DNA of 64,000 nucleotides from Mycolicibacterium chubuense NBB4 (GCF_000266905.1 NC_018027.1:310001-374000); one strand, 5' to 3'; positions 25,918-37,215 are shown, counted from the stretch's first letter. Numbers and translations are program-made. The notes: generated by a model from the sequence alone, not told the origin.

Positions 25918-25966
25918 TCTTCGCGGCCACGAGCTCCGGCTGCCGGCACCTTGTACAGCGGTCTTG

Positions 25967-26362
25967 CTACACGGTGACGTCGAAACCGAGATCGACATCG
26001 CAAGCGGCTTGCCCGCCGCGGATTCCCCAGTTCTCGAGGGCGCTTTCCCTCAGCACGATGGTCACGTGATCGGGCGGGATGCCCAGTGTGCTCAGCCGGT
26101 CCACGATCTGGCCGTAGAGATTGCGTTTGGCATGTATCGACCGACCCGCAAAGCAGTCGATCGCCACGAAGGTATGCAGCTCCGGCTTCGCCAACGTCGG
26201 TGAGTGTGAGAACCGGTGGGGTTCATGGGCGACCAGGCGGACATGCCTGTCGTTGAACGGAATCCCGAACGCGGACACGAGCGCCTGGTGAACCGCATCG
26301 ATGATCGCCACCTCTTCGGCTGCGTCGTAGCGCCGTCGGACCTCGATGACCGTACTGGGCAT
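25967..26362 (-). CDS. Tautomerase-superfamily protein
   Basis: 131 aa. Starting at ATG 26362 gives Pro as residue 2 (MPSTVIEVRRRYD), the catalytic N-terminal proline of this superfamily after Met removal. An upstream in-frame ATG at 26398 would bury that proline, so it is rejected. Segments AIIDAVHQALVSAFGIP and VTIVLRESALENWGIRGG fit tautomerase family members. Substrate unknown. Stands alone between the glyoxalase and a TetR gene. Confidence 0.8.
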   Translation of the reverse strand: MPSTVIEVRRRYDAAEEVAIIDAVHQALVSAFGIPFNDRHVRLVAHEPHRFSHSPTLAKPELHTFVAIDCFAGRSIHAKRNLYGQIVDRLSTLGIPPDHVTIVLRESALENWGIRGGQAACDVDLGFDVTV

Positions 26363-26425
26363 CAGGGGATGGTCACACAGTGACCGGCTGGCGGTCATCT
26401 GAATTTCGGCGCCGAGGCGGCCGAC

Positions 26426-27052
26426 TCAGCCCTCGGGCTTGTACAGCTGCGGGTATGACAGCTGGTCGATGAACACCGAGAGCTGGCGCGCCAGCTGCTC
26501 GGGGGTGAACTTCACATCGCCGGAAAGCCACGCGCTCAACGTCTGACCGACGCCGCCGACGACGAAGTGCGCTGCCGCTTTGATCCTTTCGTTCTCCGCG
26601 AGCTGCAACGCGGCGCCGGCGTGCTGCCCCGACAACAGCGCGAACAGCGCGCCCGACTGAGCACGCTTGCGCACCACCACCGGATTGGCCAGGTGCGTGC
26701 TGAACAGCAACCGGCCCACCCGGACGTCGTCGGAGATCGTGCGCACGATGTTGGCCATGGCGGCGTGGCTCTGCTCCTCGGGAGGTGCCGCGGCCATCGC
26801 CGCCTGCGTCGTCGTGGCGATGTCGGCAACCACCCAGTCGAAGACCGCACCGACGAACGCGTCCTTGTCGACGAAGCTCTCGTAGAAGTAGCGGGCCGCC
26901 AGCCCGGACTGTGAGCAGATGGCGCGAACGGTCAGGTCGGCCGGCCTCGGCCGGCCGGCGAGCAGGTCCAGACCTGCCTCCAGCAGCCGTTGCCGGCGTT
27001 CCGCGATCCGTTGCGGCGCGTCGATGCCTCGGTACGGGCGAACCTGGGCCAT
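26426..27052 (-). CDS. TetR-family regulator (Rv0275c-like)
   Basis: 208 aa from ATG 27052. DNA-binding region RIAERRQRLLEAGLDLLAG, then LTVRAICSQSGLAARYFYESF. The C-terminal domain is helical. It is divergent from the DUF2236 gene at 27142, which it probably controls. Gene order TetR/DUF2236 matches Rv0275c-Rv0276. No strong palindrome was found in the 89-bp gap by eye. Confidence 0.85.
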   Translation of the reverse strand: MAQVRPYRGIDAPQRIAERRQRLLEAGLDLLAGRPRPADLTVRAICSQSGLAARYFYESFVDKDAFVGAVFDWVVADIATTTQAAMAAAPPEEQSHAAMANIVRTISDDVRVGRLLFSTHLANPVVVRKRAQSGALFALLSGQHAGAALQLAENERIKAAAHFVVGGVGQTLSAWLSGDVKFTPEQLARQLSVFIDQLSYPQLYKPEG

Positions 27053-27141
27053 CGGTCCATCTTGACACCCTCCCGGCAGCGAGAGCAATATCAGGAAACA
27101 GCCGTTCGCACTTTATGCGGACAGCGCCGAGAGGAGAGCTC

Positions 27142-28005
27142 ATGACGGTGAACGAGTCGGTCGATGCGCGTATCGAACCCGACGAGGGGCCGATGAGCGA
27201 GCCCGAGGGCATGCTCGGCCTGGGTCTTCTCGCCGGGCCCGCCAACGTGATCATGCAGCTCGCGCGTCCGGGCGTCGGCTACGGCGTGCTGGAGAGCCGG
27301 GTCGAGAGCGGCCGCGTCGACCGGCACCCGATCAAGCGTGCGCGAACCACCTTCACCTATCTGGCCGTGTCGACCAGCGGCACCGACAAGCAGAAGGCCG
27401 CGTTCCGCCGCGCCGTCAACGGTGCCCACGCCCAGGTCTTCTCCACTGATGAGAGCCCGGTGAAGTACCACGCCTTCGACAAGGACCTCCAACTCTGGGT
27501 CGGCGCATGTCTCTACAAGGGCGTCGTGGACGTCTATCGGCTCTTCGTCGGCGACCTGGACGACGCCACCGCCGACCGGCTCTATCTGCAGGGCCGTGCC
27601 CTGGCCACGATGCTGCAGGTGCCCGAGAGCATGTGGCCCGCCGACCGCGCCGCCTTCGACCGCTACTGGCAGGAATCGCTGGACAAGGTCCACATCGACG
27701 ACACCGTGCGTGAGTACCTCTATCCCATTGCGGTGTCCCGGCTGCGCGGGATGACCCTGCCCGGGCCGCTGCAGCGCCGCGCGGAGAGCTTCGCGCTGCT
27801 GATCACGGCCGGCTTTCTGCCGCAACGATTCCGAGAGGAGATGCACTTCTCCTGGGATGACCGGCGGCAGCGCCGGTTCGACAGGCTGATGGGAGTCCTG
27901 CGTGTGGTCAACAGGTGCTCGCCGAAGTTCGTGCGCGAGTTCCCGTTCAACGTTCTGCTCAAAGACGTCGACTGGCGGATCCGCACCGGCCGTCCGCTGG
28001 TCTGA
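27142..28005 (+). CDS. DUF2236/MpaB-family protein (putative haem-type oxygenase)
   Basis: 287 aa with family segments NVIMQLARPGVGYGVLES, VNGAHAQVFS, KDLQLWVGACLYKG and VRREY-like helices. The MpaB/DUF2236 family includes the latex-clearing oxygenase Lcp, where an equivalent region binds haem. Whether this one does is not shown. ATG 27142 has AGGAGAG upstream. Counterpart of Rv0276 by position. Confidence 0.8.
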   Translation: MTVNESVDARIEPDEGPMSEPEGMLGLGLLAGPANVIMQLARPGVGYGVLESRVESGRVDRHPIKRARTTFTYLAVSTSGTDKQKAAFRRAVNGAHAQVFSTDESPVKYHAFDKDLQLWVGACLYKGVVDVYRLFVGDLDDATADRLYLQGRALATMLQVPESMWPADRAAFDRYWQESLDKVHIDDTVREYLYPIAVSRLRGMTLPGPLQRRAESFALLITAGFLPQRFREEMHFSWDDRRQRRFDRLMGVLRVVNRCSPKFVREFPFNVLLKDVDWRIRTGRPLV

Positions 28006-28041
28006 CCCGGTCTTTCAGGGTCGGAGGGTATAACCGTCGGC

Positions 28042-28938
28042 GTGCGTACCGATGACGACACCTGGGACATCACCAGCAGTGTGGGCTCGACGGCATTGCT
28101 GGTAGCGGCGGCACGGGCGCTGGAGGCCGGCAAGTCCAACCCGGTGGCCGGCGACGCGTTCGCCGAGGTGTTCTGCCGCGCGGCCGGGGGCGACTGGACT
28201 GCGCTGCTGGACGGCCGCGCGCCCGAGCATCGACTCATGAGCGACTGGGGCCGAGCCTTCATCGACTTCCAGGCAGCCCGGACCCGCTACTTCGACGATT
28301 ACTTCCGCCATGCCGCACGTGCGGGCGCGCGTCAGATCGTGGTGCTGGCCGCGGGTCTCGACTCTCGGGCATATCGGCTCGGCTGGCCCGCCGGCACCCG
28401 GGTCTTCGAACTCGACCAACCGCGCGTCCTGGACTTCAAGCGCTCGGTTCTGACGGATTACGGTGCGACGCCGCGCGCGGAGCGCATCGAGGTTCCGGTC
28501 GACCTGCGCGAGGACTGGCCGAAAGCGCTGCAGGACAACGGCTTCGATCCGACCGCACCGTCGGCCTGGATCGCGGAGGGGCTGCTCGTCTACCTGCCCG
28601 CGGCCAGCCAGCAGCAGCTGTTCGCCGGCATCGACGCGTTGTCGGCGCCGCGCAGCCAGGTGGCCGTCGAGGACTCCCGGCCGATGGACACCGCGGCGTT
28701 CGAAGAGCATCGGGACCGCGAGCTGGCGGCGGGTGAGGACGTCAACTTCTTCAGTCTCGCCTACAACCAGCGCCACGAGCCGGCCGAAGACTGGTTCACC
28801 GGGCGAGGCTGGCGGGCGGCCGCGACGCCGTTGAACGCACTCCTGGCCGAACTCGGACGACCGGTGCCCGACAACGCTTCCGATGCCGGACAGATGACGG
28901 GCAGCATCACGCTCGTCAGCGCCATCAAGGCCGCCTGA
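28042..28938 (+). CDS. S-adenosylmethionine-dependent methyltransferase, TIGR00027/PPM1-like (Rv0281-like)
   Basis: 298 aa from GTG 28042. It has the mycobacterial putative-methyltransferase signatures: [17 protein letters not shown] at the start, [28 protein letters not shown] (SAM-binding) and [19 protein letters not shown]. Mycobacteria carry many paralogues; some act on polyketides or carboxyl groups. In M. tuberculosis Rv0281 stands immediately before the ESX-3 cluster, but here the next gene is Rv0293c-like. Confidence 0.85.
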   Translation: MRTDDDTWDITSSVGSTALLVAAARALEAGKSNPVAGDAFAEVFCRAAGGDWTALLDGRAPEHRLMSDWGRAFIDFQAARTRYFDDYFRHAARAGARQIVVLAAGLDSRAYRLGWPAGTRVFELDQPRVLDFKRSVLTDYGATPRAERIEVPVDLREDWPKALQDNGFDPTAPSAWIAEGLLVYLPAASQQQLFAGIDALSAPRSQVAVEDSRPMDTAAFEEHRDRELAAGEDVNFFSLAYNQRHEPAEDWFTGRGWRAAATPLNALLAELGRPVPDNASDAGQMTGSITLVSAIKAA

Positions 28939-28960
28939 CGGGCGGACCCCGAGAGGCAGC

Positions 28961-30187
28961 TCAGTCGAACATGAAGTCGCCCATGAACCGGGTCATGCGG
29001 CGCAGGTAGTCCGGCTGGCTGACGTGCAGCACGTGATTGCCCGGGAACCAGTGGAACGCGCAGCGATCCCAGTGCCGCCACAGGATCTCGGCCTGTTGCG
29101 GCGGTGCCAGACGGTCGCCGAGGCCGGCGATGATCAACCGCCTGTCCTTGGCCGGCAGCGGGCGATAGTTCAGCGGCGAGGAGTACATGGTCGCGGCGTC
29201 GGTGAGTGCCGAGTCGGTTCCGGCCAGCCACTCGCGCAGCGCCACCACCTTGTTGGCCGGGAACCACTCGTCGACGGTCCGATCCGGCGTGACCACAGGA
29301 ACATTGGGGATGACCGCCTGGATCCGGTCGTCGACACTGGCGATCAGCGCCGAGGTGTAGCCACCGAGCGACATTCCCGTCAGAGCGATGCGATCCACCC
29401 CGGTGTACTCGAGATAGTCCATCAGCGAACGGAAATCGTGAACGGCTTGCGCCATCGCCTCGCAGAAGCCGGCGAAGCCGTGCGCGAAATACCCGTGGCC
29501 GCTGAACGGGGAGTACTTCTCAGCGCGGCGACCGTGGAACGGCAGCGTGTAGAGCACCACGTCGTAGCCGGAGCGGTAGAACCAGGGCAGCGAGAAGAAC
29601 AGCCCGTTGAACAGATACGCCGACCCCATGAACCCATGGATCACACACAGCGTGGGCCGCGGGCCGTCGTCGTGGCGCCAGTGCTGGGCGTGGACGACGT
29701 TGTTGCGCGCATAGCTTGCGCACTGGTCCCGCAACGCGGGGTTGACCGCCTCGAAGCTGCTGTCGAACCGGATGTTGCGGACGTTGCCGTGCGCCACCCA
29801 TTCGGCGACCGGGTTGGCAGGACGGGAGAACACCCGGGGCAGCTGCGTCGGTGCGGGGAACGAGCGCTCGGGATCTCCGGCGGCGGCCAGTCCGGCGTAG
29901 AAGTTCAGGTGCTCCCGTTCGGCTCTGGACCGCGACCGGCGCACCGCCCCGGCCACCGACGGGATCATCGTGGCGCTCAGCAGGGACGCGATGGAGGTGC
30001 GCAGTGCCAGGTCGGCGATTGCCGACGAGTCGACGATCAGGCGCTGCCGCACCGTGAGGTCCCTGCGGCGCGGCAGGCCGCGCGCGGTGGCTTCGGCGCC
30101 GGGCACATCGGGCACGGGAATCGGCAGTTCGTCCGGTTCCGGCTGGGACGGATCCTCGGCAACGGGGTCGGAGGCCACGTCTGGCAT
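28961..30187 (-). CDS. Alpha/beta-hydrolase (Rv0293c-like)
   Basis: 408 aa. The core is [20 protein letters not shown] (oxyanion region), the nucleophile elbow [10 protein letters not shown] near residue 285, and a C-terminal histidine in [11 protein letters not shown]. The first 60 residues are acidic, proline-rich and low in complexity. No signal peptide is evident. ATG 30187 lies 38 bp from the divergent tam gene. Likely a serine esterase or acyltransferase; substrate unknown. Confidence 0.82.
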   Translation of the reverse strand: MPDVASDPVAEDPSQPEPDELPIPVPDVPGAEATARGLPRRRDLTVRQRLIVDSSAIADLALRTSIASLLSATMIPSVAGAVRRSRSRAEREHLNFYAGLAAAGDPERSFPAPTQLPRVFSRPANPVAEWVAHGNVRNIRFDSSFEAVNPALRDQCASYARNNVVHAQHWRHDDGPRPTLCVIHGFMGSAYLFNGLFFSLPWFYRSGYDVVLYTLPFHGRRAEKYSPFSGHGYFAHGFAGFCEAMAQAVHDFRSLMDYLEYTGVDRIALTGMSLGGYTSALIASVDDRIQAVIPNVPVVTPDRTVDEWFPANKVVALREWLAGTDSALTDAATMYSSPLNYRPLPAKDRRLIIAGLGDRLAPPQQAEILWRHWDRCAFHWFPGNHVLHVSQPDYLRRMTRFMGDFMFD

Positions 30188-30225
30188 GCTATCCGCGCTG
30201 TCGACCGTGGTGCCAGACTGGCGCG

Positions 30226-30990
30226 ATGTGGAACCCGGATGTCTACCTGGCCTTCGCCGACCACCGCGGGAGGCCTTTCTTCGACCTCCTGGCCCGGGTC
30301 GGCGCCCGGAGTCCGCGCCGTGTCGCCGACCTCGGCTGTGGGCCGGGCAACCTCACCCAGACACTGTCGAGCCGCTGGCCGGACGCCGTCGTGGAAGCGT
30401 GGGACTCCTCCGCGGAGATGGTCGAGGCGGCACGGGCGCGCGGGGTGCGGGCTCAGGTCGGCGACGTCCGGGACTGGACGCCCGCTCCCGACACCGACGT
30501 CGTGGTCAGCAATGCCACCCTGCAGTGGGTGCCCGAGCATCCGCAGCTGGTGGTCAGGTGGGCAGATCGGCTCGCCGCCGGATCGTGGATCGCCTTCCAG
30601 GTCCCGGGCAATTTCGATGCGCCGTCCCATCAGGCCGTGCGCGACCTGGGGCGTCAGCCGCAGTGGTCGGAAGCATTGCGGGACTTCCCGTTTCGCGAGC
30701 GGGAGGTGGTGCTGCCGGCGGCCGGCTATGCGGCTCTGATGACGGACGCCGGCTGTTCGGTCGACGCGTGGGAGACCACCTACGTGCACGAACTATCCGG
30801 CGAGAAACCGGTTCTGGAGTGGATCACCGGCACGGCGTTGCGTCCCGTCCGCGCCGCACTGTCGGACCCCGAGTGGGAGCAGTTCCGCGCCGAGCTCGCC
30901 CCGATGCTCGACGCGGCCTACCCCCGGCGCGCCGACGGCAGGACCTTCTTTCCGTTCCGCCGGATCTTCGTGGTGGCCCGGGTACGGTGA
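30226..30990 (+). CDS. tam: Trans-aconitate 2-methyltransferase
   Basis: 254 aa. SAM-dependent methyltransferase that methylates trans-aconitate, a toxic by-product of the TCA cycle. Signatures are [18 protein letters not shown] at the N-terminus, [12 protein letters not shown] (SAM motif I), [11 protein letters not shown] and [11 protein letters not shown]. The size is normal. ATG 30226. It has the same position next to a Rv0293c-like gene as Rv0294 in M. tuberculosis. Confidence 0.92.
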   Translation: MWNPDVYLAFADHRGRPFFDLLARVGARSPRRVADLGCGPGNLTQTLSSRWPDAVVEAWDSSAEMVEAARARGVRAQVGDVRDWTPAPDTDVVVSNATLQWVPEHPQLVVRWADRLAAGSWIAFQVPGNFDAPSHQAVRDLGRQPQWSEALRDFPFREREVVLPAAGYAALMTDAGCSVDAWETTYVHELSGEKPVLEWITGTALRPVRAALSDPEWEQFRAELAPMLDAAYPRRADGRTFFPFRRIFVVARVR

Positions 30991-31076
30991 TGGGCGCTCA
31001 CGTCGGCAGGGTCGTGAGTGGAATCATTGCCGCGTTGTGCGGTGCTCGTCGAGACCGCGAGGGGCGGCTTCAGCTG

Positions 31077-31364
31077 AGCGACTTGGTATCTGGCGCGCCT
31101 GGAGGTGGCCGGTAGGTCTCGGTGTACCGCTCGGCGATCCGCGTCCCGCGAACAGGTCGTACAGCTCGCGTGGCGGACGCGGCGATCGGATGAACGGTTC
31201 GTAGTTCTCGATGTAGCTGTACTGCTTGGTCCGGATGGCGCGGATCGGGTCGAACGAGTCGTGGTAGGTCTTCATCGAATACACCGCGCTTCGGACGGGT
31301 CCGCCGTCGGGCCGAGGTCGTGCCAGTGCACGAGGAGGACGTTGTCTCGTTGCGAGTCGGTCAC
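31077..31364 (-). pseudogene. Arylsulfatase-type gene remnant (N- and C-terminal pieces joined)
   Basis: Reading leftward, GTG 31364 opens a sulfatase-like N-terminus (NVLLVHWHDLG). After about 20 codons the frame changes into a sulfatase C-terminal piece (SAVYSMKTYHDSFDPIRAIR, then YSYIENYEPF and PPRELYDL). The roughly 400 residues that should lie between, including the catalytic Cys/Ser site, are missing. After ELYDL another frame reads RIAERYTETYRPPPGAPD to a stop near 31077. Rv0296c, a sulfatase, occupies the comparable place near tam in M. tuberculosis. A large internal deletion is the simplest explanation. Confidence 0.65.
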
Positions 31365-31418
31365 TGCGTGCCCTTTCCGCTGGGACCCTGACGGCAATGC
31401 CTCTACTCAGGCGGACGC

Positions 31419-31901
31419 CTACGGGTGATACGGCACCCCGACGGCGCGGAACAGGAACTCGGGTGGCACGTCGAACGCGAGGGAGGTGCGCGGCAGCCGG
31501 GCCAGCACGTCGCGCGGAATCGGCACCTTGTAGTGCAGGGACAGCTCACCGGAGCAACGCGGATCGACGGCCGCCACGTCGACGTGAAGAGTCAGCCCGG
31601 TCTCCGACAACTCGCCGGCAACCGCCCCGCTCTGGGTCTCACTCCATCGAAGGTCGATGGTGCGGCCGGCCAGCTTCGGCAGCGACGACAACGTCCCGAG
31701 GACACGCTGTTGCGTCAGCACCAGAGCGCCGACGTAACCGGCGATGCTGCCTCCGGAACGCAGCCCGGGGACGGTGCCGCGAAAACGCCGGGTGACCGGG
31801 ACGTACTCGCTGATGAACAGGATCCCTTCGGCCTCCACCTGCGTGCACAGCTCTCGGGGCAGCTTGCCGATCCGCAGCAACTTCCGAAGAAAGACGGCCA
31901 T
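31419..31901 (-). CDS. Conserved hypothetical protein (Rv0307c-like)
   Basis: 160 aa, no signal peptide or membrane segment. It is rich in beta-type segments (ILFISEYVPVTRRFRG, GTIDLRW-like strands, LTLHVDVAAVDP) and ends in a PPEFLFRAVGV motif. No catalytic motif was recognised. ATG 31901. Position before a PAP2 gene matches Rv0307c of the same length. A 20-bp tandem duplication lies just upstream. Confidence 0.72.
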   Translation of the reverse strand: MAVFLRKLLRIGKLPRELCTQVEAEGILFISEYVPVTRRFRGTVPGLRSGGSIAGYVGALVLTQQRVLGTLSSLPKLAGRTIDLRWSETQSGAVAGELSETGLTLHVDVAAVDPRCSGELSLHYKVPIPRDVLARLPRTSLAFDVPPEFLFRAVGVPYHP

Positions 31902-31908
31902 GCTGGCA

Positions 31909-31947
31909 CGGTAGCTCAGCGACGAAAACGGTAGCTCAGCGACGAAA
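31909..31947. repeat. 20-bp tandem duplication in a divergent promoter region
   Basis: CGGTAGCTCAGCGACGAAA occurs at 31909-31927 and again at 31929-31947. It fills most of the gap between the divergent hypothetical gene (start 31901) and the PAP2 gene (start 31964), so it may alter spacing of promoter or ribosome elements. Confidence 0.85.
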
Positions 31948-31963
31948 GGGGTACAGCGGACCG

Positions 31964-32632
31964 ATGACGCACAAAGGGTGGCTGATCGGCTCGGCGGTGA
32001 TGGCCATCGGTGTCTTCGTCCTGATGCTCGTGGGTGTCACGGCCGGCTGGGTGTGGGTCGCGGACATGGACGCCGGGGCTCTGGACCCCCTGCACCGAAT
32101 CGGCGAGGCGAACCCGGGCTGGGTGCGTGGCTGGGACATCTTCTGCACCGTGTTCGGGCCGACGGTGTTCCGGCTCGTCACCGTGGTCGTGATCGTCATC
32201 GCGTTCGTGCGGCGCAATGTGCACGTGGGGATGTTCCTGGTGATCAGCGTCGAACTCAGCGGCCTGGTCACCCAGATCGCCAAAGACCTCGTCGATCGTC
32301 CGCGGCCGGCGACGGCGCTGGTGCATGCGGGAGCGTCGTCGTTCCCCTCCGGCCACGCACTCGGGGTGATGGTCGCGGTGGCGGCGCTGCTGACCGTCGC
32401 GCTCCCATTGGTGCGCCCGGCGTGGCGCGGCGCGCTCGTCGTACTCGGCGTCGTTCTCGTCATCGCGATCGGGGCCGGCCGGGTGGTGCTCAACGTGCAC
32501 CACCCCTCCGACGTGATCGCCGGCTGGGCGCTGGGTTACGCCTACTTCGTCGCCTGTCTGCTGCTGGTTCCGCCGCGGCGGGCCATCACGCAGCCGGACG
32601 AAATACCGGCAGAGCCCGGTACAGCACGCTGA
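31964..32632 (+). CDS. PAP2-family membrane phosphatase (Rv0308-like)
   Basis: 222 aa with about five membrane segments. The three-part lipid phosphatase signature is complete: KDLVDRPRP (about residues 106-114), PSGHA and VVLNVHHPSDV, holding the catalytic His and Arg residues. It probably dephosphorylates a lipid phosphate such as phosphatidate or a polyprenyl phosphate at the outer face of the membrane. ATG 31964. Its last 47 bases overlap the end of the convergent PAP2-kinase gene. Confidence 0.9.
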   Translation: MTHKGWLIGSAVMAIGVFVLMLVGVTAGWVWVADMDAGALDPLHRIGEANPGWVRGWDIFCTVFGPTVFRLVTVVVIVIAFVRRNVHVGMFLVISVELSGLVTQIAKDLVDRPRPATALVHAGASSFPSGHALGVMVAVAALLTVALPLVRPAWRGALVVLGVVLVIAIGAGRVVLNVHHPSDVIAGWALGYAYFVACLLLVPPRRAITQPDEIPAEPGTAR

Positions 32633-34079
32633 AGCTGGCCTGCTCCAGCTCGGTGCCGACCTCGCCGTCGAGTGCGAGCACCGTCGGGCCGTCCACCGAC
32701 TTGAAGCCGAACTGCGGCACCCGCAGCTCGTGATAGAGCGGGCTGCGCACCAGCCGGCCGAACACCACCGCGGTCAGGATGCGCAGCCGGCTGAGCCGGC
32801 GGCCCGTCTCGAGGATCCGGACGTCGAGCAGACCGTCATCCATCCGGGTACGCCGCGACGGCGCGAACCCCGACGGCAGATACGTCGAGTTACCCAGGAA
32901 GAACAGCGAGGTCTGAAGGGTCTTGTTGTCGTAGGTGATGCGCACCGGAGTGTCCCGGCGCAGCGTGTGGAACATCGCGTAGATGCCGGCCAGCGGCTTA
33001 CCGATCTTGTGCTCGAGTTTCTCGCGGGTCTGCACGAACCGCGGGTACGCCCCGATGCTGGCGGTGTTGATCACCGTCTGCTTCTCGTTGAGGCACACCA
33101 TGTCGACACAGGAGACGCGGCCCTCCCGGATCGCCTCGACCGTCTTGGCGGTGGTGTCGCAGCCGATGTCCTTGGCGAAGTGGTTGAACGTGCCTGCGGG
33201 GAAGACCGCCAGCGGCACACCCTCCTCGATGGCGATGGACGCCGCGGCCGCGACCGTTCCGTCGCCTCCGCCCACGGCGAGGACCTCGGAGCGTTTGGCC
33301 GCAGAGCGCAGCACTTCGGCCACGTCGTCGTCCTCGTTCAGCTCGACGATCTCGGCCTGCGGGAGGGCCTCGCGGACCTCGTCGAGCACCCTGGCCCCGG
33401 TACCGCTGCCCGAGGCGGGGTTGACGACGAGAGTGACGCCGGCCCCGTCCGGCCTTTCCGGGGTGTCCACGGTCAACGGATCGGCGACGGGCAGCTTCGT
33501 CTCCACGATGGGCGGCACCACCCGGGCCCCGAGGACCGCGATCCCGGCGCCGATCCCGAAGCCGGCCAGCACGTCACCGGGGTAGTGCGCGCCGGTGGCC
33601 ACGCGGGACATGCCGACCAGGCCGGCGAGCAGCGCAAGACCCAGCCCCAGCGGCGGGTTCTCCAGACCGACGCCCACCGCGAAGGCGGCGGCGCTGGCCG
33701 AATGGCCCGAGGGCAGCGAGTTCGACGTCGGATGGCGGCGGGTCTGGCGGGCCAGCGGCACGAGCACCCAGTTCGGGCGCTCACGCCGCCACATCCGTTT
33801 GGCCATCTGGTTGGTGAGCAGGCTCGTCAGGCCCAGCGTGACCACACCCCGCGCTGCCCCGCGCTTGGCGGATGCGCTGCCGAAGGCCGACAGCCCGGCG
33901 GCGATCGCGAACCACAGCTTCGAGTGGTCTGCCGCCCTGGTCAGGCGTGGCATCACGCTGTCGATCAGCGGGCTCGGCGACTCCGCGATGGCTTCGAAGA
34001 CCTCCCGGTCCAGCGTGCCGAGGCCTTCGCCGATCTGACGGATCCCACGGCGGCGTCGTCGCCCAGGCAGAAGCTGCAT
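32586..34079 (-). CDS. PAP2 phosphatase fused to a diacylglycerol-kinase-type domain
   Basis: 497 aa. The N-terminal half is a PAP2 phosphatase (KRMWRRERP, SLPSGHSASAA, ATGAHYPGDV; five membrane segments). The C-terminal half is a DAGK catalytic domain (VTLVVNPASGSGTG, VLAVGGGDGTVAAAA, VFPAGTFNHFAKD). One protein can thus remove a phosphate from one lipid and add it to another. ATG 34079 gives the normal size for this fused family in mycobacteria. It converges on the separate PAP2 gene with 47 bases of 3' overlap. Confidence 0.9.
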   Translation of the reverse strand: MQLLPGRRRRRGIRQIGEGLGTLDREVFEAIAESPSPLIDSVMPRLTRAADHSKLWFAIAAGLSAFGSASAKRGAARGVVTLGLTSLLTNQMAKRMWRRERPNWVLVPLARQTRRHPTSNSLPSGHSASAAAFAVGVGLENPPLGLGLALLAGLVGMSRVATGAHYPGDVLAGFGIGAGIAVLGARVVPPIVETKLPVADPLTVDTPERPDGAGVTLVVNPASGSGTGARVLDEVREALPQAEIVELNEDDDVAEVLRSAAKRSEVLAVGGGDGTVAAAASIAIEEGVPLAVFPAGTFNHFAKDIGCDTTAKTVEAIREGRVSCVDMVCLNEKQTVINTASIGAYPRFVQTREKLEHKIGKPLAGIYAMFHTLRRDTPVRITYDNKTLQTSLFFLGNSTYLPSGFAPSRRTRMDDGLLDVRILETGRRLSRLRILTAVVFGRLVRSPLYHELRVPQFGFKSVDGPTVLALDGEVGTELEQASFSVLYRALPVFRPAA

Positions 34080-34159
34080 GCCGTCAAACCTATCTGCTGC
34101 ACGGACCGCGACCGGATCGTGTTCGAATGTTGATGAGCCGGAGCGGATTAGGAGGCACG

Positions 34160-34840
34160 ATGAGGGGCATGCGCCGAGTGCTGATCCTGTTGTGCGCCCA
34201 GGTGCTCCTCGTCGGCGCGGCAATGGGCGCGGCGCCGGGCGCCCCGGCGGACTTCACGCCGTGGTTCGCACGGTCGGTCGGAGCGGCCACCCAGGTGCTG
34301 TCGGTGACCGGCGTGGGCGGTTCCGACGCCAAGCTGGACGTCCTCGAGCGTGGTCCCGGGGGCTGGCAGCCCGTCGCCGGCGGTGTCGGCATACCCGCGA
34401 AGATCGGCGCGAAAGGCATGTCCGCCAACCACTTCGACGGCTCGATGATGACACCGAAGGGTGTCTACTCCTTGGACTTCGCGTTCGGCACCGAGCCCAA
34501 CCCCGGCGGCGGGCTGCAGTACGTGCAGGTGGGGCCCGACCATTGGTGGGACGGCGACATGAAGAGTCCCACCTACAACACCATGCAGGTGTGCAAGAAG
34601 GCGCAGTGCCCGTTCGACACGTCGCCGAGTTCGGGCACCGAGAACCTCGACATCCCTCAGTACGCCCATGCGGTGGTCATGGGCGTCAACAAGGAGCGGA
34701 TCCCGGGCAAGGGCGGTGCGTTCTTCGTGCACAGCACCGACGGCGGAGCCACCGCCGGCTGCGTGGCGATCGACGACGCGACACTGGTGAACATCATGCG
34801 CTGGCTGCGGCCGGGGGCCGTCATCGCGATCACCGAGTGA
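34160..34840 (+). CDS. Secreted YkuD/L,D-transpeptidase-like protein (Rv0309-like)
   Basis: 226 aa from ATG 34160, which has GGAGG nine bases upstream. The signal peptide spans residues 1-25 (VLILLCAQVLLVGAAMGAAPG). The catalytic-type signature HSTDGGATAGCVAI near the C-terminus has the His, Ser/Thr and Cys of the YkuD domain. It may act in cell-wall cross-linking or modification, but Rv0309-like proteins are shorter and less typical than LdtA-E enzymes. Function inferred only. Confidence 0.82.
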   Translation: MRGMRRVLILLCAQVLLVGAAMGAAPGAPADFTPWFARSVGAATQVLSVTGVGGSDAKLDVLERGPGGWQPVAGGVGIPAKIGAKGMSANHFDGSMMTPKGVYSLDFAFGTEPNPGGGLQYVQVGPDHWWDGDMKSPTYNTMQVCKKAQCPFDTSPSSGTENLDIPQYAHAVVMGVNKERIPGKGGAFFVHSTDGGATAGCVAIDDATLVNIMRWLRPGAVIAITE

Positions 34841-34844
34841 GAAA

Positions 34845-35303
34845 CTAGATGTTGAGGGCGCGCCCCGGCTTGACCTTGAAGTTCAGCGCCTCCAGCGACA
34901 TCGACGCGTCGTAGGTGCGGTCGTACCCGGTCTCGCTGATCTTCCAGCCGTCGGGGGTCCGGCGGTAGCGGTCGTGGTAGAAGCCCGCGCCGATCAGCAT
35001 GAAGTTGAAGTCGGGTGCGATCACCCGGTCCTGCAGGTACCAGGTGCCCGTCGCCTCGTCGCCGTCGACGGTGATCTCCGGATGGGTGACCCGGTGTTCG
35101 GTGAGGATCTCGGGCCCCAGCGAAGTGCGCATGAAGCCGACCAGTTCGTCACGGGTGGTGAAGTGGTGCTCCTCGCCGATCGACTCGCCGTAGCGGCCCA
35201 CCACGTCCTCGGTCAGAGTGTCGGCGAACTCGTCCCAGTGCTTGGTGTCCAGTGCGCGCAGGTAGCGGTACTTGACGCGCTTGATGTCGTCGATGTCACC
35301 CAT
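34845..35303 (-). CDS. SnoaL/NTF2-fold protein (Rv0310c-like)
   Basis: 152 aa from ATG 35303. Cone-shaped NTF2-like fold with IDDIKRVKYRYLRALDTKHWDEF at the N-terminus, ITVDGDEATGTWYLQDRV and GFYHDRYRRTPDGWKI. Relatives include bile-acid dehydratases and polyketide cyclases. A His/Asp pair is present, but the substrate cannot be named. It converges with the YkuD-like gene, leaving four bases between stops. Confidence 0.82.
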   Translation of the reverse strand: MGDIDDIKRVKYRYLRALDTKHWDEFADTLTEDVVGRYGESIGEEHHFTTRDELVGFMRTSLGPEILTEHRVTHPEITVDGDEATGTWYLQDRVIAPDFNFMLIGAGFYHDRYRRTPDGWKISETGYDRTYDASMSLEALNFKVKPGRALNI

Positions 35304-35409
35304 GGCGTCATTGCAGCACATCGCGAGGCCGCCCGGGTGTTCCTGGCCGTCCGACGCACAGAGTGTCTACTGCAGGCGGTGTCGGTGACGGTTTAGGGTG
35401 GCCCCCGTC

Positions 35410-37179
<1,770 letters not shown>

Positions 37180-37215
37180 CTCGTCAGCCGTCACCCGGGC
37201 CGCGACAATGGACCC

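Noticed and set aside
26362..26398. Longer start for the tautomerase-like gene
   Set aside because: An upstream start would place extra residues before the catalytic N-terminal proline.
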